A stretch of DNA of 64,000 nt from Galbibacter pacificus. GTDB lineage: Bacteria > Bacteroidota > Bacteroidia > Flavobacteriales > Flavobacteriaceae. A program made the position numbers and the translations under genes. Shown one piece after another: positions 24,105 through 32,398 of this stretch (its first letter is position 1; the number at the start of each line of letters is the position of its first letter). The notes under the pieces are model-generated. The model saw only the letters and a list, made by a program, of their open reading frames with translations. It ran no database searches and was not told the origin of the DNA. Location of the stretch: the NCBI RefSeq assembly GCF_029603165.1, contig NZ_JAQSVC010000005.1:186001-250000 (forward strand), given 5' to 3'.

Positions 24105-27026
24105 ATGAAGAAAATCTTATTTACATTAGTTGCATTTTTTTGTTTGATGCTTTCTTATGGACAAGAAAAGCATGTAACGGGAACTGTAACTGATTCTGAA
24201 ACCGGAATGCCAATTCCCGGGGCAAACGTAATGGTGAAAAATACCACAAAAGGTGTGGTTACAGATTTCGATGGGAATTACGCGATTGACGTAAATGCCA
24301 ATGCAACACTTGTTTTTACCTATATAGGCTATAAGGAACAAGAAGTAACGGTTGGTTCGCAATCGGTAGTAGATGTTACCATGACCGTTTCTGCATCTGA
24401 ACTTGATGAAGTGGTTGTTGTGGCCTACGGAACCCAGACCAAAGAAGAGGTTACTGCTGCAGTGGCAACCGTAAGCGGCAAAGAACTTACGGATGTTACT
24501 ACCCCGGATGTGTCTACAATGCTGCAAGGTAAAGTAGCTGGGGTTCAAGTTGTTCAAAGTTCAGGACAGCCGGGTTCGGTACCTGATGTTCGTATTCGGG
24601 GAATTTCATCCATAGATGGAAGAGTTAGCCCGTTATGGGTAGTAGATGGTGTGATTATGCACGGGACCCCAAATTTAAACCCGAATGAAATAGAATCCAT
24701 ATCGGTGCTTAAAGATGCTTCGGCAACTTCATTGTACGGCTCGCGCGGGGCAAATGGGGTTGTGGTGGTGACTACAAAACGGGCAAAGAGCGGAAGGAGC
24801 GAAATTACGCTTTCTACAAGAACGGGTTTTTCTAATTTTAATCACGGAAACTTTGAGGTGATGAATTCTCAACAGATGTATGGTTATTATCAAGCATTTG
24901 GAGACAGTTTTAATAAAGAGGACAATCCGTGGTTTAATGAAGAATTATTACAACGGGATTATAATTGGTTGGATAACGGTACTCAAACAGGAGTGGTCCA
25001 AGATCATAATATAGTTTTCACTTCGGGGTCAGAGAAGTCAAATACATACATTTCTCTGGGGTATTACGACGAGACGGGAACCATAAAAGGGTACGATTTT
25101 GATAAGTTAAGCTTTCGTATTAACCAAGACCTCAATTTTGGGGATAGACTTAAGATTTCTCCTAAAATAGGGGTTAATTACAATACCGTAGAGAACCGGC
25201 AACATTCTTTATATGCCATGCAAACCTATATGCCGTGGGATTATCCTTATAACGATGAAGGAAATATTGTAAATCCTCAGGAAAATGGAGTGCCATGGAT
25301 TGGGAGGGACAAAAGTAACTATTTATACGACTTGCAATGGAATTATAGCAATTCTCAAGAGTTGAATTTGCTTGCTAATTTCGATTTTGAGTTTAAAATT
25401 ACCGACCGTTTAAAATTTATTTCTACAAATGGTTACACGCTATACAGATACGATAGTAAATCATATACAGATCCGGCTTCCAATAGTGGTCTGGCAGATG
25501 ATGGTAGGTTGTATCAATATACTTCTAGGAGGATTACCAGATTTACCAACCAAATGTTAAAGTATGCGAACCTATGGGGGAAGCATAATTTTACGGCTTT
25601 GGCAGCATATGAATATAACGATTATGTATACGACGATTTTTCTGCAACGGGAGCAGGAATAGTCTCCGGAACAGAAATATTAAACAATGCCGCTAATCCA
25701 AAGGATATAGGAGGGCTTAAAAATGATTATGCTTTGCAATCCTTTCTATTCAATACCAATTATGGCTATGATGACAGGTATATGGTGCAGTTGTCCATTC
25801 GTCGTGATGGGGCATCCAATTTTGGTTCCAATAATCAGTACGGGACATTTTATTCGGCGAGCGCGGGTTGGAATATTCATAATGAAGATTTCTTTAACAT
25901 AGAGGCCATAAACGAACTTAAATTAAGAGGGAGTTATGGCGCCGTAGGGAATAGGCCTAGTTCGTTATATCCTCAATACGATTTGTATAGCTTAAGCAAT
26001 ACATACAATGGAGTTCCGGTAACAACACCTTCTCAATTGGGTAACGAGGATGTTGGCTGGGAAAAATCATATCAAACTAACCTAGGATTGGATATTAGTT
26101 TTTTAAACCGCATAGGGCTAACTTTTGATTATTATAGCAAAGACACTTCGGATTTACTGTATTATGTTTCAATTCCAGATGTCACAGGATACAGTGGCTA
26201 TTGGGAGAATATAGGGGGTGTTAAGAATTCTGGTTTTGAAATTTTCTTGGATGCAGACATTATAAGTACTGAAGACTTTTTGTGGTCTTTTAACTTTAAT
26301 ATTGGTGTCAATAAAAACGAGATTACTGAATTATATGAAGGAGAACCAATAATAAGGGGAAACAAAAGGTTGAACGTTGGTCAAGATATTAATACCTGGT
26401 TCATGCGTAAATGGGCTGGTGTAGATCCTGAAAATGGAGATCCACTTTGGGAAGTGGTAAACGAAGAAACCGGAGAGATTACAACTACAAATAACTGGAA
26501 TGAAGCTACACAACAGGAGGTAGGGACATCTACGCCAGATTATTATGGTGGGTTTGGTACTGCTTTTACCTATAAAGGAATATCCCTTTCTGCAAACTTT
26601 GCTTTTTCCAATGATAATTTAATATACAATTACAGCAGGGAGTTATATGATGCCGATGGTGCATATCCAACGTACAACCAACAAGTCCTCGATAATGGAT
26701 GGAGCAGATGGCAGGAGCCGGGAGACCAAGCAACGCACCCCAGACCTGTGTATGGCGGGAATAACTTATCCAATAAAACATCATCTAGATATTTGGAAGA
26801 TGGTAGCTACTTAAGAATGCGTAATATCCGCTTGGGGTATACGTTTTCACCCGATTGGATACATACCATTGGAATGAGCAATTTAAATATCTATTTATCT
26901 GGAGATAATCTTTGGACAATTACCGATTATTCAGGGATGGATCCAGAAGTTGGGGTCGATGGAACCAATGATACTAGATATCCGGTTTCCAAGAGATTGA
27001 CCATAGGTTTAACAGCATCTTTCTAA
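24105..27026 (+). CDS. SusC/RagA-family TonB-dependent outer-membrane transporter
   Basis: 973 residues. A signal peptide (to about residue 19, LSYGQ) is followed by a carboxypeptidase-regulatory-like domain (TGTVTDSETGMPIPGANVMV...GNYAI, about 24-105), then ELDEVVVVAYGTQTKEEVTAAVATV, a plug domain (about 120-230; MLQGKVAGVQVVQSSGQPGS, KDASATSLYGSRGANGVV) and a 22-strand barrel ending GLTASF. SusC proteins import glycans or glycopeptides together with a SusD lid lipoprotein, powered by TonB. SusD follows after 18 bp. Divergence from the GalNAc catabolic operon suggests a GalNAc-containing glycan or its fragments as cargo. Confidence 0.95.
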   Translation: MKKILFTLVAFFCLMLSYGQEKHVTGTVTDSETGMPIPGANVMVKNTTKGVVTDFDGNYAIDVNANATLVFTYIGYKEQEVTVGSQSVVDVTMTVSASELDEVVVVAYGTQTKEEVTAAVATVSGKELTDVTTPDVSTMLQGKVAGVQVVQSSGQPGSVPDVRIRGISSIDGRVSPLWVVDGVIMHGTPNLNPNEIESISVLKDASATSLYGSRGANGVVVVTTKRAKSGRSEITLSTRTGFSNFNHGNFEVMNSQQMYGYYQAFGDSFNKEDNPWFNEELLQRDYNWLDNGTQTGVVQDHNIVFTSGSEKSNTYISLGYYDETGTIKGYDFDKLSFRINQDLNFGDRLKISPKIGVNYNTVENRQHSLYAMQTYMPWDYPYNDEGNIVNPQENGVPWIGRDKSNYLYDLQWNYSNSQELNLLANFDFEFKITDRLKFISTNGYTLYRYDSKSYTDPASNSGLADDGRLYQYTSRRITRFTNQMLKYANLWGKHNFTALAAYEYNDYVYDDFSATGAGIVSGTEILNNAANPKDIGGLKNDYALQSFLFNTNYGYDDRYMVQLSIRRDGASNFGSNNQYGTFYSASAGWNIHNEDFFNIEAINELKLRGSYGAVGNRPSSLYPQYDLYSLSNTYNGVPVTTPSQLGNEDVGWEKSYQTNLGLDISFLNRIGLTFDYYSKDTSDLLYYVSIPDVTGYSGYWENIGGVKNSGFEIFLDADIISTEDFLWSFNFNIGVNKNEITELYEGEPIIRGNKRLNVGQDINTWFMRKWAGVDPENGDPLWEVVNEETGEITTTNNWNEATQQEVGTSTPDYYGGFGTAFTYKGISLSANFAFSNDNLIYNYSRELYDADGAYPTYNQQVLDNGWSRWQEPGDQATHPRPVYGGNNLSNKTSSRYLEDGSYLRMRNIRLGYTFSPDWIHTIGMSNLNIYLSGDNLWTITDYSGMDPEVGVDGTNDTRYPVSKRLTIGLTASF

Positions 27027-27044
27027 TATACAAAAACTAAGAAA

Positions 27045-28694
27045 ATGAAAAAAATATTATATACCATATTGGTAGCGGCAAGTATTACCGCGTGCGATCT
27101 GGATAAGTTTCCGTATGATTCTGTAGCTTCTGATGAACTATTTGAAAGTGAAGGAGGATTGGTCGCTGCAACAGGAGGTTCTTATTCATTGCTAAAGGGA
27201 GACGCAGACGGAAATGGATTTTCGCCTCAATTACATAGAATTACAGAATATCCCGGGGACAATGTTTCCTTAAGCGGGACAACTACCGACCCTTTGTTTT
27301 ATAGCTATAATTACAATAATATAACCACTAGCGGAAGGGTTAACAATATTTGGAGTGCCGGTTACAAGGCCATTGTAGGGTGTAACAAAGTTATTGAACT
27401 GGCTGTGGAAGGGGAAACACCCGAAGCGGACCAATTAATAGGGGAAAATTATTATTTAAGGGCATACACATATTTTCAGCTAGTAAATGTCTTCGGGAGA
27501 CCATACAACCAAGGGACATCCAACTTGGGCGTACCGCTAAAATTGTCTTCCGATATTAATGATGTTCCAGACAGGAATACGGTAGGAGAGGTGTATGAGC
27601 AAGTAGTTGCCGATCTCTTAAAAGCCGAAAGTTTAATGTCCATAAATAAAACAAATGCCTATGCAACCAAAGAAGCGGCACAAGCACTGTTGTCAAGAGT
27701 GTATTTGTATATGGGACAGAACGATAAAGCAATAGCGTATGCAGATAAGGTAATTGGTTCTGGTAGATTCTCATTGGTTCCAAATGCTGAATTAGGCAAA
27801 TATTTTCAAAAGACACCAGAAGATAATACCGAAACTATTTTTTGCTTCCGTTATGTAGAAGAATCCGATTATAACAATGGCTGGTATACAGTCGGGTCTC
27901 TTTATGCCAATATACAAGGGTCGGGCTGGGGAGAGATGTACGCTTCAAGCTCGTATTTAAATTTAATTAATGAACATCCTGAAGATGCCCGTAAAGAATT
28001 TATTGAGCCTCAATTTGAAGAAGATGAAGAAGGGAACATGATTCCGGCGGTATATTGGATTAACGACAATTATGTATATCAATTCAGAAGAACTTTTGAA
28101 GAAGGCGGCAAAACCTATTTCACGCAAGATGATGTTGATTATGAAGTAATGAGCGAAGCACAAGATGGAGATACTGCATATTATTTTACCAATACTTCTA
28201 ATGAAAAAATATACGTTACCAAAGGGTACGATATGTATAAAAGAAACGGCTTTCCAAAATTCTATATATTAAAAACATCTCTACAAGAAGGCGTACCTCA
28301 TTTATGGTCGCCTGTGGTTTCTCGTTTGGCAGAAATGTATTTGAATAAAGCAGAGGCTTATGCTAAAATGAATAACGAAAGTGCAACTTTGGAAAATGTA
28401 AATATAATTCGAGAGCGGGCAGGAATCCCAGCTTATGGAAGTGCTTCCGATTTTCCTGAAGGAAAAGATCTTCTGGATGTTGTTTTAGATGAAAGAAGAT
28501 TGGAACTGGCCTATGAAGGACACCGTAAATTCGATGTTTTTAGAAATAACAAGGTGATGGATAGAAGATATCCGGGAACACATTTAACAGGAAGCAATCC
28601 TTATTACGAAATTCAACCAACGGATAATAGGGTTATTGAGTATATTCCTGAAAATCAAATAAATGCACAGCCAACATTGATTCAAAATGATTAA
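27045..28694 (+). CDS. SusD/RagB-family outer-membrane lipoprotein
   Basis: 549 residues with a lipoprotein signal (lipobox SITAC, Cys 17) followed by DLDKFPYDS. The alpha-helical TPR scaffold of SusD is recognisable (GENYYLRAYTYFQLVNVFG, AAQALLSRVYLYMGQNDKAIAYADKVI) as is the C-terminal SusD_RagB region (RLAEMYLNKAEAYAKMNNE, LDERRLELAYEGHRKFDVFR). It caps the SusC transporter and captures the glycan. It starts 18 bp after susC and is clearly co-transcribed. Confidence 0.95.
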   Translation: MKKILYTILVAASITACDLDKFPYDSVASDELFESEGGLVAATGGSYSLLKGDADGNGFSPQLHRITEYPGDNVSLSGTTTDPLFYSYNYNNITTSGRVNNIWSAGYKAIVGCNKVIELAVEGETPEADQLIGENYYLRAYTYFQLVNVFGRPYNQGTSNLGVPLKLSSDINDVPDRNTVGEVYEQVVADLLKAESLMSINKTNAYATKEAAQALLSRVYLYMGQNDKAIAYADKVIGSGRFSLVPNAELGKYFQKTPEDNTETIFCFRYVEESDYNNGWYTVGSLYANIQGSGWGEMYASSSYLNLINEHPEDARKEFIEPQFEEDEEGNMIPAVYWINDNYVYQFRRTFEEGGKTYFTQDDVDYEVMSEAQDGDTAYYFTNTSNEKIYVTKGYDMYKRNGFPKFYILKTSLQEGVPHLWSPVVSRLAEMYLNKAEAYAKMNNESATLENVNIIRERAGIPAYGSASDFPEGKDLLDVVLDERRLELAYEGHRKFDVFRNNKVMDRRYPGTHLTGSNPYYEIQPTDNRVIEYIPENQINAQPTLIQND

Positions 28695-28814
28695 CCAAAT
28701 TTAATATAATGAGGGTGGCTAAAAAGGGTTTTGAGCAAATTATATTTCAACACGCTCGGTACGGCAGTATTATTTTGGCACTTTTTAGGCACCTTCGTTT
28801 TAAAAACCAACATT

Positions 28815-30593
28815 ATGAAAACCAACAAAATGCAAAGCTTTTTTTACCTTTTTATTAGCTTAACAACCTTGTGGGCATGTCACGATGATGATAAAATTAT
28901 AGACATTATCGATGATGAAGATTTAACGCTTGCCATTACCATTCCACCCGGGGGAAATAGTTGGGCGGTAGACGATATAACTAAAAATGAAACCTTAATT
29001 TCAGATCAAGGAATTCATAATTGGACAAGTCTTGATACAAAAATCAGGACTTATTTTAAAGTAAATGCCACGGGCGAACTTCATGTGGGATTGAATGCCA
29101 AAGCTCCAGAAGATACTTCCACAATTAAGGTGACTGTAGGCGATACTACAAAAGAGGTGGTGTTGGATAGTACAGATTATTCTGTAGTAAACGTAGGGAT
29201 ATTCAATATTACAACGCCGGGTTATCATTTTATCGAAATTCAAGGTAAAAGCAAAGCGGGGACTTATGTTGGAGATATTAATGACATACAAATTGGCGGA
29301 GATGCTACAGCTAGTGGCGTAACTTATGTAGAAGATGATTTTTATTGGGGTAGGCGGGGACCTTCTGTGCATTTAACCTATACCACTCCTGAGGATAAAG
29401 ATATTCTATGGTTTTACAATGAAGTTACGGTCCCTGAAGGAGAAGATGTTGTGGGGTCTTATTTTATGGCCAACGGTTTTGCTGAAGGATATTTTGGGAT
29501 GCAAGTAAATTCCGAATCAGAAAGAAGGGTTTTGTTCTCTGTTTGGAGCCCATACGATACACAGAACCCCGATGAAATTCCCGAGGATTATAAAATTATT
29601 CTTTTAGGGAAAGGAGAAGGCGTGCATACAGGCGAATTTGGAAATGAAGGTTCTGGCGGACAGAGCTATAAAATTTTTAATTGGAAAGCCGGTAACACCT
29701 ATAAATTTTTATTAAAAGGAGAACCATCCGTAAATAATTCTACAGACTATACCGCTTATTTTTTCGATCCAAAAATCAATCAGTGGAATCTAATAGCGAG
29801 TTTTAGAAGGCCATACACAAGTACATATTTAAAAAGACCGCATTCTTTTTTAGAAAATTTTGTTACCAGTACTGGTTTTATGGAGCGAATGGGGCAGTAT
29901 GGAAATCAATGGATTTACGACACCAATGGAAATTGGACCGAACTTACCGAAGCAAAATTTACTGCTGATGCAACGGCCAGAAAAGGAGCAAGATTGGATT
30001 ATGCCGGTGGTGCTGAAGGAAATTCCTTTTTTATGAAAAATTGTGGCTTTTTTAGTGAAAATACTACCATTGATAGTTTTCATACCCGTAATGCCAATGG
30101 AACGGCGCCATCGATAGATTTTTCTACACTTGAAGAGCCTTCCATTCCAGAGGCCCCCGATTATTTGGATAAAACAAATTGGGAAGTAATCAACTTTACT
30201 TCGCAGGCAGAAAATGGAGAAGGCACCAATGGCCTAGCTTCTCTTGTGCTGGACAATGACTACGCAACATATTGGCATTCTTGTTGGAGCGGGTGCAGCC
30301 AGGACTATACCTATCCACATAGTTTAACTATCGATACTAAAGAGGAGCAAGCAGTAAACGGATTCCTGTTTGTGCAACGTAACGGATCAAGAAAAGTACA
30401 GGATATTGAAATTCAGGTAAGCAATGATAATGTTGACTGGAAAAGCTTGGGGACATTTAACCTGGCCAATACTTCATCTCCTCAAAATATAGGTTTAAGT
30501 CAAACAGAAACATTTAGATATTTTAAAATAATCGCAATAGCTGCCATTGATGGGCAACAATTTGCTGCCATTGCAGAATTGGGTGCTTATTAA
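28815..30593 (+). CDS. Surface lipoprotein with DUF5077, DUF3472 and F5/8-type C domains
   Basis: 592 residues. I chose ATG 28815 because it gives a good lipoprotein signal (FYLFISLTTLWAC, Cys 22); an upstream TTG would bury it. Three parts follow: a DUF5077-like region (about 40-165; IPPGGNSWAVDDI, HVGLNAKAPED), a DUF3472-like region (about 170-415; YWGRRGPSVHLTY, GQYGNQWIYDTNGNW), and a C-terminal discoidin-like carbohydrate-binding domain (about 455-592; LDNDYATYWHSCWSG). It is third in the SusC/SusD operon. The domain mix and location suggest a glycan-binding accessory protein; enzymatic activity of DUF3472 is not established to my knowledge. Confidence 0.75.
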   Translation: MKTNKMQSFFYLFISLTTLWACHDDDKIIDIIDDEDLTLAITIPPGGNSWAVDDITKNETLISDQGIHNWTSLDTKIRTYFKVNATGELHVGLNAKAPEDTSTIKVTVGDTTKEVVLDSTDYSVVNVGIFNITTPGYHFIEIQGKSKAGTYVGDINDIQIGGDATASGVTYVEDDFYWGRRGPSVHLTYTTPEDKDILWFYNEVTVPEGEDVVGSYFMANGFAEGYFGMQVNSESERRVLFSVWSPYDTQNPDEIPEDYKIILLGKGEGVHTGEFGNEGSGGQSYKIFNWKAGNTYKFLLKGEPSVNNSTDYTAYFFDPKINQWNLIASFRRPYTSTYLKRPHSFLENFVTSTGFMERMGQYGNQWIYDTNGNWTELTEAKFTADATARKGARLDYAGGAEGNSFFMKNCGFFSENTTIDSFHTRNANGTAPSIDFSTLEEPSIPEAPDYLDKTNWEVINFTSQAENGEGTNGLASLVLDNDYATYWHSCWSGCSQDYTYPHSLTIDTKEEQAVNGFLFVQRNGSRKVQDIEIQVSNDNVDWKSLGTFNLANTSSPQNIGLSQTETFRYFKIIAIAAIDGQQFAAIAELGAY

Positions 30594-30684
30594 CCTTAAT
30601 TGGATTGTTATAACAAAGCAAGAACAATCTAGCTCAGGCTATTAAAATAAATCCTTTAAATTTTGTTTTTTAGTTAGTTTGTGT

Positions 30685-30720
30685 ACACCATCATGAAAAT
30701 TTCATGATGGTGTTTTGTTT
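30685..30720. terminator. Strong terminator of the susC operon
   Basis: Perfect 14-bp arms ACACCATCATGAAA (30685-30698) and TTTCATGATGGTGT (30700-30713), then TTTGTTTTT. It directly abuts the stop of the convergent PhnB-like gene and may serve both. Confidence 0.85.
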
Positions 30721-31161
30721 TTATTGTTCAACAATGTGTTCTGGATTAAAACTTACCATCCAATTGATATCGAATTTATCTACGCACATTCCAAAATAAT
30801 CTCCCCAGAACACGTTTTCTATGGGCATGGTAATTTGGCCTCCTTTGGCAAGACCGTTGAACAATTTATCGGCTTCTTCCTTGCTTTTCGCCCTAATGGA
30901 AATGGCAATATTGTTTCCTGTGGTTAATTTAGGTGCCCAATCGCCGCTATCGCTCCCCATCAGCAATGTCCCGTTGTCAAGGGGCAAACAGATATGCATA
31001 ATTTTCTGCTTTTGGCTGTCGGTTAGTTCAAAGCCTTCTTCAGCAGGCATTTCTTCAAATCTTCCCAAGTAACTAAATTTGCCCCCAAATATTTTTTTGT
31101 AATGGTTGAAGGCTTCTTCACATTTCCCTTTAAATGTTAAATACGGATTAATTACTGCCAT
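30721..31161 (-). CDS. PhnB-like VOC-fold protein
   Basis: 146 residues of the PhnB/YhdG subgroup of vicinal-oxygen-chelate proteins (also called 3-demethylubiquinone-9 methyltransferase-like): INPYLTFKGKCEEAFNHYKKIFGG, HICLPLDNGTLLMGSD, then NVFWGDYFGMCVDKFDINWMV at the end. Family members are small metal-binding or antibiotic/electrophile-handling proteins, mostly uncharacterised. It is a single gene with the susC terminator on its 3' side. Not a methyltransferase despite the old name. Confidence 0.85.
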   Translation of the reverse strand: MAVINPYLTFKGKCEEAFNHYKKIFGGKFSYLGRFEEMPAEEGFELTDSQKQKIMHICLPLDNGTLLMGSDSGDWAPKLTTGNNIAISIRAKSKEEADKLFNGLAKGGQITMPIENVFWGDYFGMCVDKFDINWMVSFNPEHIVEQ

Positions 31162-31196
31162 GACATAAAGTTTTTAAATGATTAATTACAGTGACT

Positions 31197-31310
31197 TTTA
31201 CTCGCTAAGTGAGATTTAAGATGCTCCTAAGCTTGAGTCGAAATGTTATATATTTTTTCACTTAATGCCCCGTGTGCTCGCACCGAGGTGGTTTACTATT
31301 TAATGCGGGA
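31197..31310. repeat. Possible dispersed intergenic repeat element
   Basis: The 31-bp stretch TTTACTC-GC-TAAGTG-AGA-TTTAAG-A-TGCTCC (31197-31227) recurs as TTTACTC-AT-TAAGTG-GTG-TTTAAG-T-TGCTCC at 53302-53332, with the variable bases at the same places. The far end (GGTGGTTTACTATTTAATG, about 31288-31306) resembles the sequence just before and in the second copy (GGTAGTTTACTCATTAAGTG). This suggests a unit of about 95 bp. It occupies the gap between the PhnB-like and Nudix genes. Confidence 0.5.
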
Positions 31311-31314
31311 ATTT

Positions 31315-31911
31315 TTATTTCATGAGTTTATGAACTAGTGCATATTGTATGAGCATAACTGTTTTGGCGTCTTTTATCTTTCCGGTAGAAATCATTTCCA
31401 GGGCATTTTTAAAAGAAACCTCAAAAACCTCAATGTTCTCATGCTCGCTTTCAAGTCCGCCGCCTTCATGGGCTTTCATTCTTTCATCATATTCGGCAAT
31501 AAACAGCGAAAGCATTTCTGTAACGGCCCCAGGAGACATGTAGGTTTCCAGAACCTTTATGGCATTTTTTATTTTATATCCGGTTTCTTCGTCGGTTTCC
31601 CTGATAATGGAAGTTATGGCATCTTCATTTTCAATAATTCCGGCAGGGACCTCTATCATCATTCCGCTAGGGTTGCCATTTAGGTATGTTGGCATTCTAA
31701 ATTGCCGTGTTAAAATAATTGTTTTTTTATTTCGGTTGTACAGTAATATGCCTGCCCCGTTTCCACGGTCGTAAACTTCCCTGTTTATGTTTTCCCATTG
31801 GCCGTCGTTGTTGAGAAAATTAAACTCTATTTTCTTTAGTGTATACCAATTATCGGATAAAACGGTTTCTTTAATTATTTCTACGTGTTTTTCCATATTT
31901 TCAAGCGGCAT
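31315..31911 (-). CDS. Nudix hydrolase, NudK-like
   Basis: 198 residues. The Nudix box is present as AGIIENEDAITSIIRETDEETGY with the short 22-residue spacing found in NudK (GDP-mannose pyrophosphatase) rather than the 23-residue general pattern; Asp stands where the first Glu is usual. Other NudK-like features are GAGILLYNRNKKTIILTRQFR and the C-terminal IKDAKTVMLIQYAL. It probably hydrolyses a nucleoside-diphosphate sugar. ATG 31911 is used; ATG 31896 (MEKHVEIIK) fits family starts equally well. It is last in a run of four closely spaced leftward genes. Confidence 0.8.
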   Translation of the reverse strand: MPLENMEKHVEIIKETVLSDNWYTLKKIEFNFLNNDGQWENINREVYDRGNGAGILLYNRNKKTIILTRQFRMPTYLNGNPSGMMIEVPAGIIENEDAITSIIRETDEETGYKIKNAIKVLETYMSPGAVTEMLSLFIAEYDERMKAHEGGGLESEHENIEVFEVSFKNALEMISTGKIKDAKTVMLIQYALVHKLMK

Positions 31912-31922
31912 CCCAATAAAAG

Positions 31923-32378
31923 CTAATTTTCGTTTACTTCAATCCAATATCCATTGGGGTCCTTTAAATATATTTGTCTTACGCCGTCGGCTCTGCTGTT
32001 TGTTTTATTGGGTTCGCCCGGCCAGTTTTCAAAATAAATATTGTTTGCCCTAAGGTGTTCTATAAATTTGTCCAGGTTCTTTGTGTGTATGGCAAAATGC
32101 ACACCTTTAACGTCGGGAACGGTATGGCTTTTGTCTTCTATTACATGGAGCGAGGTGTTGCCTCCCATGGAAAACCAGCGTATGTGTGGTTTTTGTGTTT
32201 TGTTTTCAATTTCTTCGAGCCCCATTATATTTAAATAGAAATTGGAGCTTTCCGTAAGGTCTCTTACCAAAATTGCATGGTGGTCAAAAGCCAAACCAAA
32301 GCTTTGGGCGTTTGTTCTTGTGGTCATAAAAAATAATATTGTAATGAGTAGGAGCAGGGGGGTGGTTGTTTTTTTCAT
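31923..32378 (-). CDS. Exported VOC-fold (glyoxalase-like) protein
   Basis: 151 residues with a signal peptide (hydrophobic PLLLLITILFFMTT, then TNAQS) and a VOC domain: DHHAILVRDLTESSNFYLNIMGL, HIRWFSMGGNTSLHVIE, and the terminal IYLKDPNGYWIEVNEN with the metal-ligand Glu. The glyoxalase/dioxygenase fold in the periplasm is unusual compared with cytoplasmic glyoxalase I. It lies 20 bp after the serine hydrolase gene and 11 bp before the Nudix gene. Substrate unknown. Confidence 0.8.
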   Translation of the reverse strand: MKKTTTPLLLLITILFFMTTRTNAQSFGLAFDHHAILVRDLTESSNFYLNIMGLEEIENKTQKPHIRWFSMGGNTSLHVIEDKSHTVPDVKGVHFAIHTKNLDKFIEHLRANNIYFENWPGEPNKTNSRADGVRQIYLKDPNGYWIEVNEN

Positions 32379-32398
32379 TTTAAAATATGTTTTGGCAG

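Noticed and set aside
30721-31161. Ubiquinone methyltransferase annotation for the PhnB-like gene
   Set aside because: The old family name is misleading: the protein is a VOC fold without an SAM-binding motif.
31162-31314. tRNA or small RNA gene between the PhnB-like and Nudix genes
   Set aside because: No cloverleaf with a T-loop consensus is seen; the segment looks like the dispersed repeat instead.
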